A DNA stretch of 64,000 nt from PALSA-894 sp034669145 (GTDB taxonomy: Bacteria; Pseudomonadota; Alphaproteobacteria; Rhizobiales; Xanthobacteraceae), in the NCBI GenBank assembly GCA_034669145.1, contig JAXDNY010000058.1:5719-69718 (forward strand), written 5' to 3'. The first letter of the stretch is position 1. Each line of letters begins with the position of its first letter. Under the pieces are notes generated by a model that saw nothing but the letters and a program-made list of their open reading frames with translations, did no database searches and was not told where the DNA came from. Of this stretch, positions 24,722 through 32,950 are shown in pieces. Position numbers and translations under genes: made by a program.

Positions 24722-25597
24722 TCACTTCGCAATCGTCGGGCTGCCGAAGAAGCCCGATGGACGAAAGATGATGAATGCGAACAGCACGATGAACGTGACC
24801 GCCTCGCTCCACTGAGGGTCAAGCTTCCAGTAGGCAAGATTTTCGGCGAGCCCGAGCAGCATCCCGCCGCACGCCGCGCCACGCACGCTGCCGATGCCAC
24901 CAACGATGGTCGCCGCCAGGCTCACCAGCATTACGTGCGTGCCGATGGCAGGATTAAGCCCCGCCGTCATTGCGGTGAAGATCGCGCCCGGAACCACCAC
25001 CGCGGAGCCGATCACGAACGCCCATTGCGCGACCCTGCCGGGATCGAGGCCGAACACGCGCACGAGGTCGGGATTTTCCGAGAGCGCGCGCATCGCAATG
25101 CCGATATGCGTGCGGCTCAGGAAATAGTTCAGCGCCCAGAACACAACGATCGCGACCACGATCGAGATCGCCGCAATCGGCGCGATGAACAGACCATCCA
25201 TGATTTCGACGCTGCGGCTCAGCGGCGTCGTTACGGTTTCCATGCCGCGGCCCGCAACCGTGCCGATCAGGTTCTGGATGACCAGCGACACACCGAACGC
25301 CGCGATGAACACGGTGAAGAAGGACGCCTCATGGCGCTGGATCGGTCGATAGATGAAGCGCTCCATCAACAGGCCGAAGGCCGCTGCAGCGACGACGGCG
25401 GCGAGCGTCGCGAGCGGCCAAGGCACGGAGAGCTTCGAGGCGAGCCACCAGTAGATGTAACCGCTGATCGCGAAGGCCGAACCGTGCGCGACGTGGAAAA
25501 TTTTCGTCGAGCCGAAGATCAGCGAGAAACCGACTGCAGTCAGCGCGTAGATCGCACCGAGCTGCAGCCCGTTCACAAAGAGCTGAAGAAACACCAT
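24722..25597 (-). CDS. Branched-chain-type ABC importer permease LivH, system 1
   Basis: A 291-residue membrane protein. It has the LivH N-terminus LFVNGLQLGAIYALTAVGFSLIFG, a GSAFAISGYIYWWLA block, and the coupling loop HIGIAMRALSENPDLVRVFGLD near residue 155. It starts 24 bases after the binding-protein gene. It forms half of the transmembrane channel with LivM. Confidence 0.94.
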   Translation of the reverse strand: MVFLQLFVNGLQLGAIYALTAVGFSLIFGSTKIFHVAHGSAFAISGYIYWWLASKLSVPWPLATLAAVVAAAAFGLLMERFIYRPIQRHEASFFTVFIAAFGVSLVIQNLIGTVAGRGMETVTTPLSRSVEIMDGLFIAPIAAISIVVAIVVFWALNYFLSRTHIGIAMRALSENPDLVRVFGLDPGRVAQWAFVIGSAVVVPGAIFTAMTAGLNPAIGTHVMLVSLAATIVGGIGSVRGAACGGMLLGLAENLAYWKLDPQWSEAVTFIVLFAFIIFRPSGFFGSPTIAK

Positions 25598-25621
25598 GGC
25601 GGCTGACGTCGCGGCCCGTGG

Positions 25622-26743
25622 TTACTTGACGAGCTTGCCCGTTCCCGTGCCGTCGATTTCGCGAATCTGAACCGGCGCCGACACGGTGCCGTTCTGCTGG
25701 AAGGTCATCTTGCCGCCGACAAGGTCGAATGTCGGGCTGGCGCGGCGCTGCTCCAAAAGATTGGTGCCGGTGATTGGCTTACCGGCCTTCTCCAGTTGCT
25801 GCGCCAGAATGCCGAACACCATGATGGCGTTGTAGTAGTTCGCCACGTATGCGTTGGCTTCCTTGCCGCTCACCTCCTTGTACTCCTTGGCGACGCGCTG
25901 TCCGAGCGCGCTCGTGGTGAAGTCGGCGGATTGCGTCGTGTACCAGGCGCCCTTCGCCTCGGGGAGTTCGGCGATCGAGGGCGTCGACATCGCCGAATAG
26001 CTCATCAGTTGCTGCGTGACGCCGTTGTCGCGCAACTGCTTGATAATCTGATTCACCTGTGTGCCAAACGACGCGATGTAGATAGCGTCGGGCTTGAGCT
26101 GGCGCACGTTCGCGGCGATCGAAGCGAACTGCTGCGTGGCGCGCTGGACCTGCAGTTCGCCCACCAGCGTTCCGCCCGCCTTCGGCACCACGGCGCGCAG
26201 CACCTTCTGCACCGCCTCGCCGAGCGGATCGTCGACAAAGATCAGCACGATGTTCTTCAGACCCTTCTCCTTCACGACGAAGGGGATCAAAACCTCCGCC
26301 TCGAAATTGACGAGCGGGATCACGTTCCAGAAATAGTCGCCAAGCTCCGCAAGATCCGGGCCGACGGCGCCGCCGTTGATGCTGACGACCTTGGCGCGGT
26401 CGCCGATCGGCGCGATCGCCTTGGAAACGGCCGTGTAGGCGGAGAGGACGTACGGGACCTTGGTGACGCTGACGAGCTTGTTCATCGCCACCACGCCGCC
26501 CTGCGGTGTCGCCTGGCTGTCCTCGATCGCAAGCTCGAGGGGCTTCGACAGCATCTTGTCGGCATTGATGTGCTTCACGGCGACGCTGGCGGCCCGCGAG
26601 AAGATTTCGCCGAGCTCGGAGTTCGGGCCGCTCATCGGCAGGTTGGCGCCGACCTTGATGGTGTCCTGAGCCGATGCGCCGCCGGGTGCGCCAAGGCACA
26701 TAAGCGTGCCGACAATTGCGGCAGCAATCCGCGACTTGAGCAT
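25622..26743 (-). CDS. Branched-chain-type ABC importer substrate-binding protein, system 1
   Basis: A 373-residue periplasmic binding protein of the Peripla_BP_6 type. It has a signal peptide (residues 1-25, cleavage after GASAQ) and the family start IKVGANLPMSGPNSELG. Further blocks are VLSAYTAVSKAIAPIGDRAKV and AEVLIPFVVKEKGLKNIVLIFVDD. GGAGG lies six bases upstream of the ATG at 26741-26743. It is the first gene of the first Liv operon, as usual. The ligand is unknown. Confidence 0.93.
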   Translation of the reverse strand: MLKSRIAAAIVGTLMCLGAPGGASAQDTIKVGANLPMSGPNSELGEIFSRAASVAVKHINADKMLSKPLELAIEDSQATPQGGVVAMNKLVSVTKVPYVLSAYTAVSKAIAPIGDRAKVVSINGGAVGPDLAELGDYFWNVIPLVNFEAEVLIPFVVKEKGLKNIVLIFVDDPLGEAVQKVLRAVVPKAGGTLVGELQVQRATQQFASIAANVRQLKPDAIYIASFGTQVNQIIKQLRDNGVTQQLMSYSAMSTPSIAELPEAKGAWYTTQSADFTTSALGQRVAKEYKEVSGKEANAYVANYYNAIMVFGILAQQLEKAGKPITGTNLLEQRRASPTFDLVGGKMTFQQNGTVSAPVQIREIDGTGTGKLVK

Positions 26744-26762
26744 TCCAGTCCTCCCGTGTGTG

Positions 26763-26779
26763 GCGCGCCGAAGGCGCGC
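26763..26779 (-). other. GC hairpin in the leader of Liv system 1
   Basis: A perfect 7-base stem GCGCGCC/GGCGCGC with a GAA loop about 20 bases upstream of the binding-protein ATG. On the minus strand it lies just before the ribosome site, so it could affect message stability or translation. It may also be chance in such GC-rich DNA. Confidence 0.3.
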
Positions 26780-26937
26780 GCGATCTTTTCGTGGTTGTTG
26801 CGGCTAACGATCCGACGAACGCGGGCGCTTGTCCATGGGCTTGATCGATTGGTGCGGAAAACGTGTTTCCTACGAGCAATCCCCGGCGCTCAATAGGAAA
26901 ATACGTCTAGGTGGCGGAGCTTCATTTGATCGTGCCC

Positions 26938-27142
26938 GCCGGGTCGGACTGCGGCATCGCCAACATCAATATCAGCCCGTCCAGAGCGGAGATCGGCGGC
27001 GCGTTCGGCGGCGAAAAAGAGACCGGCGGCGGGCGCAAGGCCGGCTCGGACTCGTGGCGCGCCTACATGCGCCGCGCCACCAACACGATCAATTACGGCA
27101 CCACCCCGCCGCTGACGCGGGGTGAACTTCGAGGCCGGATAG
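26938..27142 (+). pseudogene. C-terminal remnant of an ALDH7-type aldehyde dehydrogenase, frameshifted
   Basis: About 60 codons match the extreme C-terminus of the ALDH7 (antiquitin, aminoadipate-semialdehyde dehydrogenase) family. They carry GSDCGIANINI, EIGGAFGGEKETGGGRKAGS, and SWRAYMRRATNTINYG followed by PPL. The catalytic Cys and the NAD domain are absent; a stop codon at 26908-26910 lies just upstream of the match. After PPLT the expected family ending (QGVxF) continues in another frame as GVNFEAG and a stop at 27140-27142, so an indel lies near 27118. The fragment lies between two Liv importers and ends 14 bases before the stop of a convergent LivM gene. Confidence 0.8.
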
Positions 27143-27156
27143 CCGCGTTTCCAGCT

Positions 27157-28122
27157 TTATCGCTTGCCGCCGCGCCGGCGCCATGCGCGCTCGACCAGTC
27201 CCGAAATCCCCGCCGGGTATGACCGCATCACGACGATCACGACGGCAGCGAACAGCACCAGGCTCCATTCGCCGTATGCCTGCAGATAGGTGGACAGGAA
27301 ATTGATCGGCGGCGCGGCGAGGACCGGTCCGAGAAAATATCCCATCCCGCCGATGACGACGATGATGACGATCCTTGCCATCTCGCTGAAGTCGACGATG
27401 GCCGGCGTCAGCGTCAGAACGTAGTGCGCGTAGAGGACGCCGCCGAGTCCCGCCATCGCACTCGACAGCGTGAAGGCGAAGAGTTTCACCCGTGTCGTAT
27501 CGACGCCGAGCGACTCTGCGCGCAACTGGTCATCCTTGACGGCGCGCATGAAGTAGCCGATCGGCGAGCGCAGGATCACGTGCGTGAGCAGCACGCAGAG
27601 CGCCGCGACAGCGACGAACGTGTAGTAGTAGTTGATCGGCCGCACATTGCCGTAGAGCGACGGCACGCTCAGTCCCAGATCACCGCGCGTGAACTCGTAG
27701 GCCGCGGTGAGCACGATGCGGTATGTCTCGGCGAACGCCCAGGTCGCGATCGAGAGATAAATGGTGCGCATGCGCAAGACCAGGCGGCCAAGCAGATAGC
27801 CCCCGAGCGCGGCGGCGAGAACGCCTGCCGGGATGCTGACGATGAGCGGTACCTTCAGGTGATAGACCAGAAGGCCCGACGTGTAGGCCCCGACGGCCGC
27901 AAAGGCGTGTTGCGCGAGCGAGAACTGGCCCGTGAAGCCGGCAAGCAGATTCCAGCTCACCGCGAGGATCACGTAGTAGGCGCCGATGGTGAGCACGTGC
28001 AGGACAAATTCGCCGGTGACCAATGGAACGACGGCGAGCGGCAGGCCGACCGCGACCGCGACGAGCGCGACCCGCCGCCACTCGACGAAGGCGCCCCATT
28101 CCTTGGTCAGCCCAGCAGACAT
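27157..28122 (-). CDS. Branched-chain-type ABC importer permease LivM, system 2
   Basis: A 321-residue membrane protein with family blocks SWNLLAGFTGQFSLAQHAFAAVGAYTSG near residue 56 and the coupling loop PIGYFMRAVKDDQLRAESLGVD near 188. The C-terminal YPAGISGLVERAWRRRGGKR is very basic. It is the last gene of the second Liv operon and its start lies 16 bases inside the 3' end of livF. In system 1 livM comes before livG and livF. Confidence 0.93.
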   Translation of the reverse strand: MSAGLTKEWGAFVEWRRVALVAVAVGLPLAVVPLVTGEFVLHVLTIGAYYVILAVSWNLLAGFTGQFSLAQHAFAAVGAYTSGLLVYHLKVPLIVSIPAGVLAAALGGYLLGRLVLRMRTIYLSIATWAFAETYRIVLTAAYEFTRGDLGLSVPSLYGNVRPINYYYTFVAVAALCVLLTHVILRSPIGYFMRAVKDDQLRAESLGVDTTRVKLFAFTLSSAMAGLGGVLYAHYVLTLTPAIVDFSEMARIVIIVVIGGMGYFLGPVLAAPPINFLSTYLQAYGEWSLVLFAAVVIVVMRSYPAGISGLVERAWRRRGGKR

Positions 28123-28838
28123 TCCTGTATCAGTGCCCGAATGCGTGCGTTGTCGAATTCCCGGCCCGGTCCTTCCACCTTCACCCGGCCGAGGTTGAGA
28201 AGATAGAGATGATCGGCGAGCGGAAGCGCCTGTTCGACGTTCTGCTCGACGAGCAGGATCGCAACCCCGCTCGACGTCTTCGCCGTCAGCAGGATGTCGT
28301 AGACCTGCTCGACCAGATTGGGAGCAAGGCCCGCGGTTGGCTCGTCGACCAGCAGAAGAGTCGGTTCGGTCATCAACTCGCGTGCAACCGAGAGCATGCG
28401 GCCCTGGCCGCCGGAGAGTTCGCCCGCGCGGGCTCGTCGTTTATCCGCAAGCGCCGGAAACGTCGCATAGACACGGTCGAGTTGGCGGCGCAGGCGCTCG
28501 CTGTCGCGGCGGAAGATCCATGCGCCCATGTGCAGGTTCTCTTCCACCGTGAGCCCGGGGAAGCTGTTGATGTCCTGCGTCACGTAGCTGATGCCGGCGG
28601 CTTTCAGGTCGCTCGGGCGCAGTCCGGCGGTTGCGCGCTCGCGAAACGTGATGGCGCCTTGGTTGGGTGTCAGGAACGCGAACACCGTCCGCAGGAGGGT
28701 CGACTTGCCGGCACCGTTCGGTCCGATCACCAGTGTGATCTCGTTGGGACGCACCGCGATGCTGATGCCGCGCAGGATGTCGACGCCCGGCAGATAGCCG
28801 GCGTGAACGTCCGCAACGGTGAGCAGCGGGACGGTCAT
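28107..28838 (-). CDS. Branched-chain-type ABC importer ATPase LivF, system 2
   Basis: A 243-residue ATPase with Walker A GPNGAGKST, signature LSGGQGRMLSVAR, Walker B LLLVDEPTAGLAP and the LVEQNVEQALPLAD region typical of LivF. The ATG at 28836-28838 overlaps the LivG stop by four bases. It pairs with the LivG encoded just upstream. Confidence 0.94.
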   Translation of the reverse strand: MTVPLLTVADVHAGYLPGVDILRGISIAVRPNEITLVIGPNGAGKSTLLRTVFAFLTPNQGAITFRERATAGLRPSDLKAAGISYVTQDINSFPGLTVEENLHMGAWIFRRDSERLRRQLDRVYATFPALADKRRARAGELSGGQGRMLSVARELMTEPTLLLVDEPTAGLAPNLVEQVYDILLTAKTSSGVAILLVEQNVEQALPLADHLYLLNLGRVKVEGPGREFDNARIRALIQECLLG

Positions 28839-29569
28839 TGGAACGATCGCCCGAGATAGGCCGTGATGACGTCCTCGCGCCGCGCGATTTCGTCGAGTGG
28901 TCCTTCGGCCGCAACCCGCCCGGCGATCATGATGGTCACCTGCGGGCAAATGCGCCGGATGATCTCCATCTCATGACTGACGATAAGAAACGCCGCACCG
29001 TGCGTGCGGTTTTCGTGGAGGATCAGGTCGATCAGCGTATCCTTGACGACCGGATTGATGCCGGCGAAGGGCTCGTCGAGGACGTGCACGCGCACGTCCG
29101 GAATCATGAATCCCGCGCAGGCTTGAAGCAGCATCCGCTGGCCACCGGACAACGACTTGGCAAGGTCGTGCGTCATCGGCTCCAGCGTCGAAAGCTTCAG
29201 CAACTCGCTCGCGCGCGCGAGTGCACCGGCCGTCCCGTGCGTGCGGTTGCTCGCAAAGTAGGGGACCATCAGGTTCTCGTGTACCGTGAGATTGCCGAAC
29301 ACGCGCGCGACCTGGAACGAACGTACCAGCCCGCGCTCCGCGATCTCGTGGGCGCCGAGGCTCGTGATCGGCGCACCGCCGAGCGTCACTTCGCCCCCAT
29401 CCGGGCGCTCGATGCCGGTGACGACATTGACGAACGTCGTCTTGCCGGCGCCGTTCGGGCCGATCAGCCCGCGGATTTCGCCGGCCGCGAGCTGCATCGC
29501 GACGCCGTCGTTGGCGATAAGACCGCCGTACCGCTTGGTCAGGCCCTCCGTGACGAGCAGATCGGCCAT
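28835..29569 (-). CDS. Branched-chain-type ABC importer ATPase LivG, system 2
   Basis: A 244-residue ATPase with Walker A GPNGAGKTT, LivG block LVRSFQVARVFGNLTVHENL, signature LSGGQRMLLQACAGF and Walker B VHVLDEPFAGINP. The ATG at 29567-29569 shares one base with the upstream LivH stop. The signature here is canonical, unlike that of system 1. Confidence 0.93.
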   Translation of the reverse strand: MADLLVTEGLTKRYGGLIANDGVAMQLAAGEIRGLIGPNGAGKTTFVNVVTGIERPDGGEVTLGGAPITSLGAHEIAERGLVRSFQVARVFGNLTVHENLMVPYFASNRTHGTAGALARASELLKLSTLEPMTHDLAKSLSGGQRMLLQACAGFMIPDVRVHVLDEPFAGINPVVKDTLIDLILHENRTHGAAFLIVSHEMEIIRRICPQVTIMIAGRVAAEGPLDEIARREDVITAYLGRSFQ

Positions 29570-30462
29570 CAGGCCTCCCGTCCGCGTTCTCCGAACAGGC
29601 CGTAGGGGCGCACCAACAACACCAACAACACCAACAGAAAGCCATAGGCGTTCTGATAGGACGAGGAGATGAAGCCGGCGCCGAGGCTCTCCACGACGCC
29701 GAGCAGGAGCCCGCCGATGAGCGCCCCCGGGATCGAGCCGAGGCCACCGATCACGATGATCTCGAAGCCTTTGACCGTCGCGACGGCGCCGTTGGTCGGA
29801 TAGACCAGGAACAGGGGCGCCAGCAGCGCGCCCGCAAGCCCTGCGAGTGCCACGCCGATCGCGAACGCCATGGCGTCGAGCCGGAAGACGTCGACGCCCG
29901 ACGTCTGCGCCGCCACCCGGTTCTGCGCCATCGCGCGCAGCGCGAGCCCGATCCAGGTCCTGGAGATGACGAGGTAGAACACGAGGAGCGCGAGCAGCGC
30001 GCAGACGGACGCGGCGACCCGCGCGCCCTCCATCGGCAGCGGTCCGACCCACATCACCGGCAGGTTGGTCTCGGGGCGGAATTGGTAGGGACCGCCGATC
30101 ACCACCGCGAGGCTTCGTAGCATCAACAGGAGCGCGATGGTCACGACAGTCGCGTAATCGTCACGCCGTTCCATGGCGCGCGCGTACATCGGCTTGATCA
30201 GGATCGGCTCGAGCAGGTAGCCGACGAGGAACGTGCCGGCCGTCGAGATGATAACGGCGAGCCACCACAGATCGCGCCCGAGCGCATGGGCGACGACCAC
30301 ATACTGGATATAGCTGCCCAGCATGTAGAACTCGCCCATCGCCCAATTGATCATCCGGACGATGCTGTAGATAAACGTGATGCCCAGCGCCATCAGGGCG
30401 TAGAGCACGCCGATCATCAATCCGGCGATGAGCGTCTGGGTGAAGAGCTCGGCACTGAACAT
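29569..30462 (-). CDS. Branched-chain-type ABC importer permease LivH, system 2
   Basis: A 297-residue membrane protein with the LivH N-terminus LIAGLMIGVLYALMALGITFIYS, the RMINWAMGEFYMLGSYI block and the coupling loop WIGLALRAMAQNRVAAQTSGVD near residue 170. No clear ribosome site precedes the ATG at 30460-30462. Instead, the start codon lies at the edge of a GC-rich hairpin. It pairs with the LivM encoded at the end of the operon. Confidence 0.94.
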   Translation of the reverse strand: MFSAELFTQTLIAGLMIGVLYALMALGITFIYSIVRMINWAMGEFYMLGSYIQYVVVAHALGRDLWWLAVIISTAGTFLVGYLLEPILIKPMYARAMERRDDYATVVTIALLLMLRSLAVVIGGPYQFRPETNLPVMWVGPLPMEGARVAASVCALLALLVFYLVISRTWIGLALRAMAQNRVAAQTSGVDVFRLDAMAFAIGVALAGLAGALLAPLFLVYPTNGAVATVKGFEIIVIGGLGSIPGALIGGLLLGVVESLGAGFISSSYQNAYGFLLVLLVLLVRPYGLFGERGREA

Positions 30463-30500
30463 CGGGGCCCAAACTCCGGAGGCTCAGGTCCGGGCCCCGA
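30462..30500 (-). promoter_or_regulatory. Intercistronic hairpin between binding-protein gene and livH, system 2
   Basis: Perfect 9-base arms TCGGGGCCC and GGGCCCCGA enclose a 21-base loop. The structure lies 7 bases after the stop of the binding-protein gene and reaches the first base of the livH start codon. Such structures often stabilise the upstream message or lower downstream expression so that the binding protein is made in excess. That role is inferred here. Confidence 0.5.
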
Positions 30501-30506
30501 CCATCG

Positions 30507-31682
30507 TCAGTTATCTCCGAGCGTGTAAGCCACCTCGGCGTCCGCCTGCGTCTGGTTGACCTTGGTGTATTTGAGAATCATGAGCGGCGGCGACCAGTTG
30601 TGCCACAGCGCACCCTCGGCTTGCGGGAACGTCACCGGGACCGACGACCATCCCTTGAACGAGCCCGTCTCCAGCGCCTTGATCAACGCCTTCGGCTCGG
30701 TGGTCTTCGCCATCTCGATCGCCTGCGCGAACACGATGGCGTTGGCGAAGCCGTTGAGCGCGGAATAGATCGGCGGTTCCTTGTACTTCTCCTGGTATTT
30801 CTTCACGAACCACTCGCCGACGTCGCTGAGTTTTGATTTCTGCGTATAGAACGCGATGAAGTGGACGCCGACGCCCTGCTCCTTGTGGAGCTGCCAGTGT
30901 TGCGGACGGCCGGGGGCATCGTACGACGTGACCATCGGGACGGTCGGCAGCAGGCCGACCGTGGTCGCCTGGCTAATCATGAGATCGAGCGGCTGACCGA
31001 CGCCGACATTGATGATGGCATCCGGTTTGAACGCCTTCACCTGAAGGAGCTGGGGCAGGAGATCGGTGGTCGTGCGGTCGAACATGATGGTCTGGATTTC
31101 CAGGCCGATATTCATGCTCTTGTTCTGCACCTCGGTCGCCTTCGCGAGGCCGATGCCGTAGTCGGTCGTCTCCGCCAGGATTGAGAGACGCTTGAAGCCG
31201 TTCTTCTTGGCCCAGCCGAGCCAGGTGGCGGCGCGCGGTGGGTCGACCGCATGGGTGCGGAACGCGATGTCATAATGCTTGGCGGTCACGTCGCCCGCGC
31301 CGGTCTGAGTGCCCATGGTCGGGACGCCCATCTCCTTGGCGACCTCGTTGACCGCGATGTTGACGCCACTGTGGATGAAGCCGAAGACCGCAACCGCTTT
31401 CTCGTTCGAGACCAATCGGCGATAGGCCGCGACACCAGCCTCGTTCTTGCCGGCGGTATCGTGGATTGACAGCACGACCTTGCGGCCCAGCACGCCACCC
31501 TTTTCGTTGATGTAATCGACGGCGATTTCGCTGCCGCGTTTGACCTGCTGGCCGAGCGAGGTCTCGCCCGGCGGAGACAGCGGCGTGATGACGCCGAAGA
31601 CCATCGGCTCCTGGGCCAAAGCGGCGGAGGCCGCGACTGTCAGTCCGGCCGCGATCGTCCCAAGCACTACGCGTCTGTTCAT
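30507..31682 (-). CDS. Branched-chain-type ABC importer substrate-binding protein, system 2
   Basis: A 391-residue periplasmic binding protein with a signal peptide (MNRRVVLGTIAAGLTVAASAALAQ, cleavage near residue 24). The Peripla_BP_6 core contains GVITPLSPPGETSLGQQVKR, DYINEKGGVLGRKVVLSIHD and VAVFGFIHSGVNIAVNEVAKE. The ATG at 31680-31682 follows GGGGAG, which decides the start over an in-frame upstream codon. It leads the second Liv operon. The ligand is unknown. Confidence 0.93.
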   Translation of the reverse strand: MNRRVVLGTIAAGLTVAASAALAQEPMVFGVITPLSPPGETSLGQQVKRGSEIAVDYINEKGGVLGRKVVLSIHDTAGKNEAGVAAYRRLVSNEKAVAVFGFIHSGVNIAVNEVAKEMGVPTMGTQTGAGDVTAKHYDIAFRTHAVDPPRAATWLGWAKKNGFKRLSILAETTDYGIGLAKATEVQNKSMNIGLEIQTIMFDRTTTDLLPQLLQVKAFKPDAIINVGVGQPLDLMISQATTVGLLPTVPMVTSYDAPGRPQHWQLHKEQGVGVHFIAFYTQKSKLSDVGEWFVKKYQEKYKEPPIYSALNGFANAIVFAQAIEMAKTTEPKALIKALETGSFKGWSSVPVTFPQAEGALWHNWSPPLMILKYTKVNQTQADAEVAYTLGDN

Positions 31683-31811
31683 GACATTCTCCCCAAAATC
31701 CTCAGGCGATGCGGCCACTTGGGCCGGCTGTGCGCCGAGCCTCGTGAGTTATCTTCGCGTTTTGTGCGACCGCTGTCGAGGGCGGCCGAACCGCAGAAAC
31801 CGAACTCGCCG

Positions 31812-32897
31812 TCAGGCCGTTTTGCGCTCAAGCCGCGACCGCAGGTCGTTCATGTCGCGATAGACATTGTCGATGTCGCCGACATGGAATCCCCCGGCGA
31901 GGCCGGGGCTCAGCGCGGCCAGGCGCTCGCGCAACGTCCCGGTATAGGTCGCGCGCCCGTCCGAGCCGACAACGAGTCCGCTGTCCTGTTCGTAGCGCAG
32001 ATTCCACGCAATCGCCTCGCTGCGCGTGAGCGAAGCCGGGAGATCAAGGTCGATGTCACCCGCCTTGAGCCGGACCGGGTAACCGCCGGGCAGCCCGCGC
32101 GGTCCCGGGACGTGCCCGCGCCAGTCGTGCCCGTGTGCCATGGCAAGCATCAGCGGGACCCCGCTCGCACCGGAGATCTCGATCGCCGGTTCGCGCGTCA
32201 GTTGGACATCGGCAAAGCGCCGATAGACGTCGGCGACCTCTTCATCGTCGATCCACACGCGCGCCGAAGGGCCGTGGCGCGTCTCGGCGGTACGCCGCCA
32301 AGGTGCAAGGTTTTGATAATGTGCCAGCACCTTGAGCTGTTGACCGGATGCAAGAGTGCCGGCGAATGCGTTGGCGAGAATTGCGACGTTTCCGACCCCG
32401 CACGCGATCGGCAAATCGAGGGCTGCAATGAGGGGATTCACAACGTCGGCGAAACAGCAATTGATGAAATAGGCCTGCGGCCGCACCGCCTTGACGGCGC
32501 GCGCGACCGCAATTGAGAGTGGCGCTTGCAACACTGCGGTCGCGCTCAAGCCGCCTTCGGCAACGAGTTTTGTCCAGGCGTTGTCCTGCGTGCTGATGAC
32601 GTTGCCGGTCTGCAACGAAGCCGCCTGGACAACCACTTTCGGCTCGGCTGCCGCAATGGCCTCGGCCGCCGCATTCACGACCGACAAGTCGACTTCATGC
32701 GACATGAAGTGCGCCGGACGCTCGAACATGGCGGCGCGCGCATTGCCGGCGGTGCGCAGCCATTTGAGTCGGTCCCGGTTGCGGCCTGCGATCACGACTT
32801 TGACCGGAGCGGGTGCCGTCGCCGCAATATCGAATGCGATCCGCCCCGCAAAATTGCCGGTTCCGAAAATCAGGATGTCGGCGCGATTGTCTGCCAC
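31812..32897 (-). CDS. Rossmann-fold NAD(P)-binding protein, saccharopine-dehydrogenase-like
   Basis: A 361-residue protein. The N-terminus ADILIFGTGNFAGRIAFDIA is a dinucleotide-binding GxGxxA/G motif, followed by VKVVIAGRNRDRLKWL. This resembles saccharopine-dehydrogenase-type NAD(P)-binding domains. I recognise no catalytic motif in the C-terminal two thirds. It is transcribed away from the DAO-family oxidoreductase at 32951, with a 53-base shared upstream region that should hold both promoters. Function unknown. Confidence 0.7.
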   Translation of the reverse strand: MADNRADILIFGTGNFAGRIAFDIAATAPAPVKVVIAGRNRDRLKWLRTAGNARAAMFERPAHFMSHEVDLSVVNAAAEAIAAAEPKVVVQAASLQTGNVISTQDNAWTKLVAEGGLSATAVLQAPLSIAVARAVKAVRPQAYFINCCFADVVNPLIAALDLPIACGVGNVAILANAFAGTLASGQQLKVLAHYQNLAPWRRTAETRHGPSARVWIDDEEVADVYRRFADVQLTREPAIEISGASGVPLMLAMAHGHDWRGHVPGPRGLPGGYPVRLKAGDIDLDLPASLTRSEAIAWNLRYEQDSGLVVGSDGRATYTGTLRERLAALSPGLAGGFHVGDIDNVYRDMNDLRSRLERKTA

Positions 32898-32950
32898 GAG
32901 GACTCCGGCGATGCGATGTACGTCTTGCGGTCCCGATGGTAGACAGCGCC

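Noticed and set aside
22362..31682. Tandem duplication of one Liv operon
   Set aside because: Gene orders differ and the proteins are clearly dissimilar in their motifs, so it is not a recent duplication.
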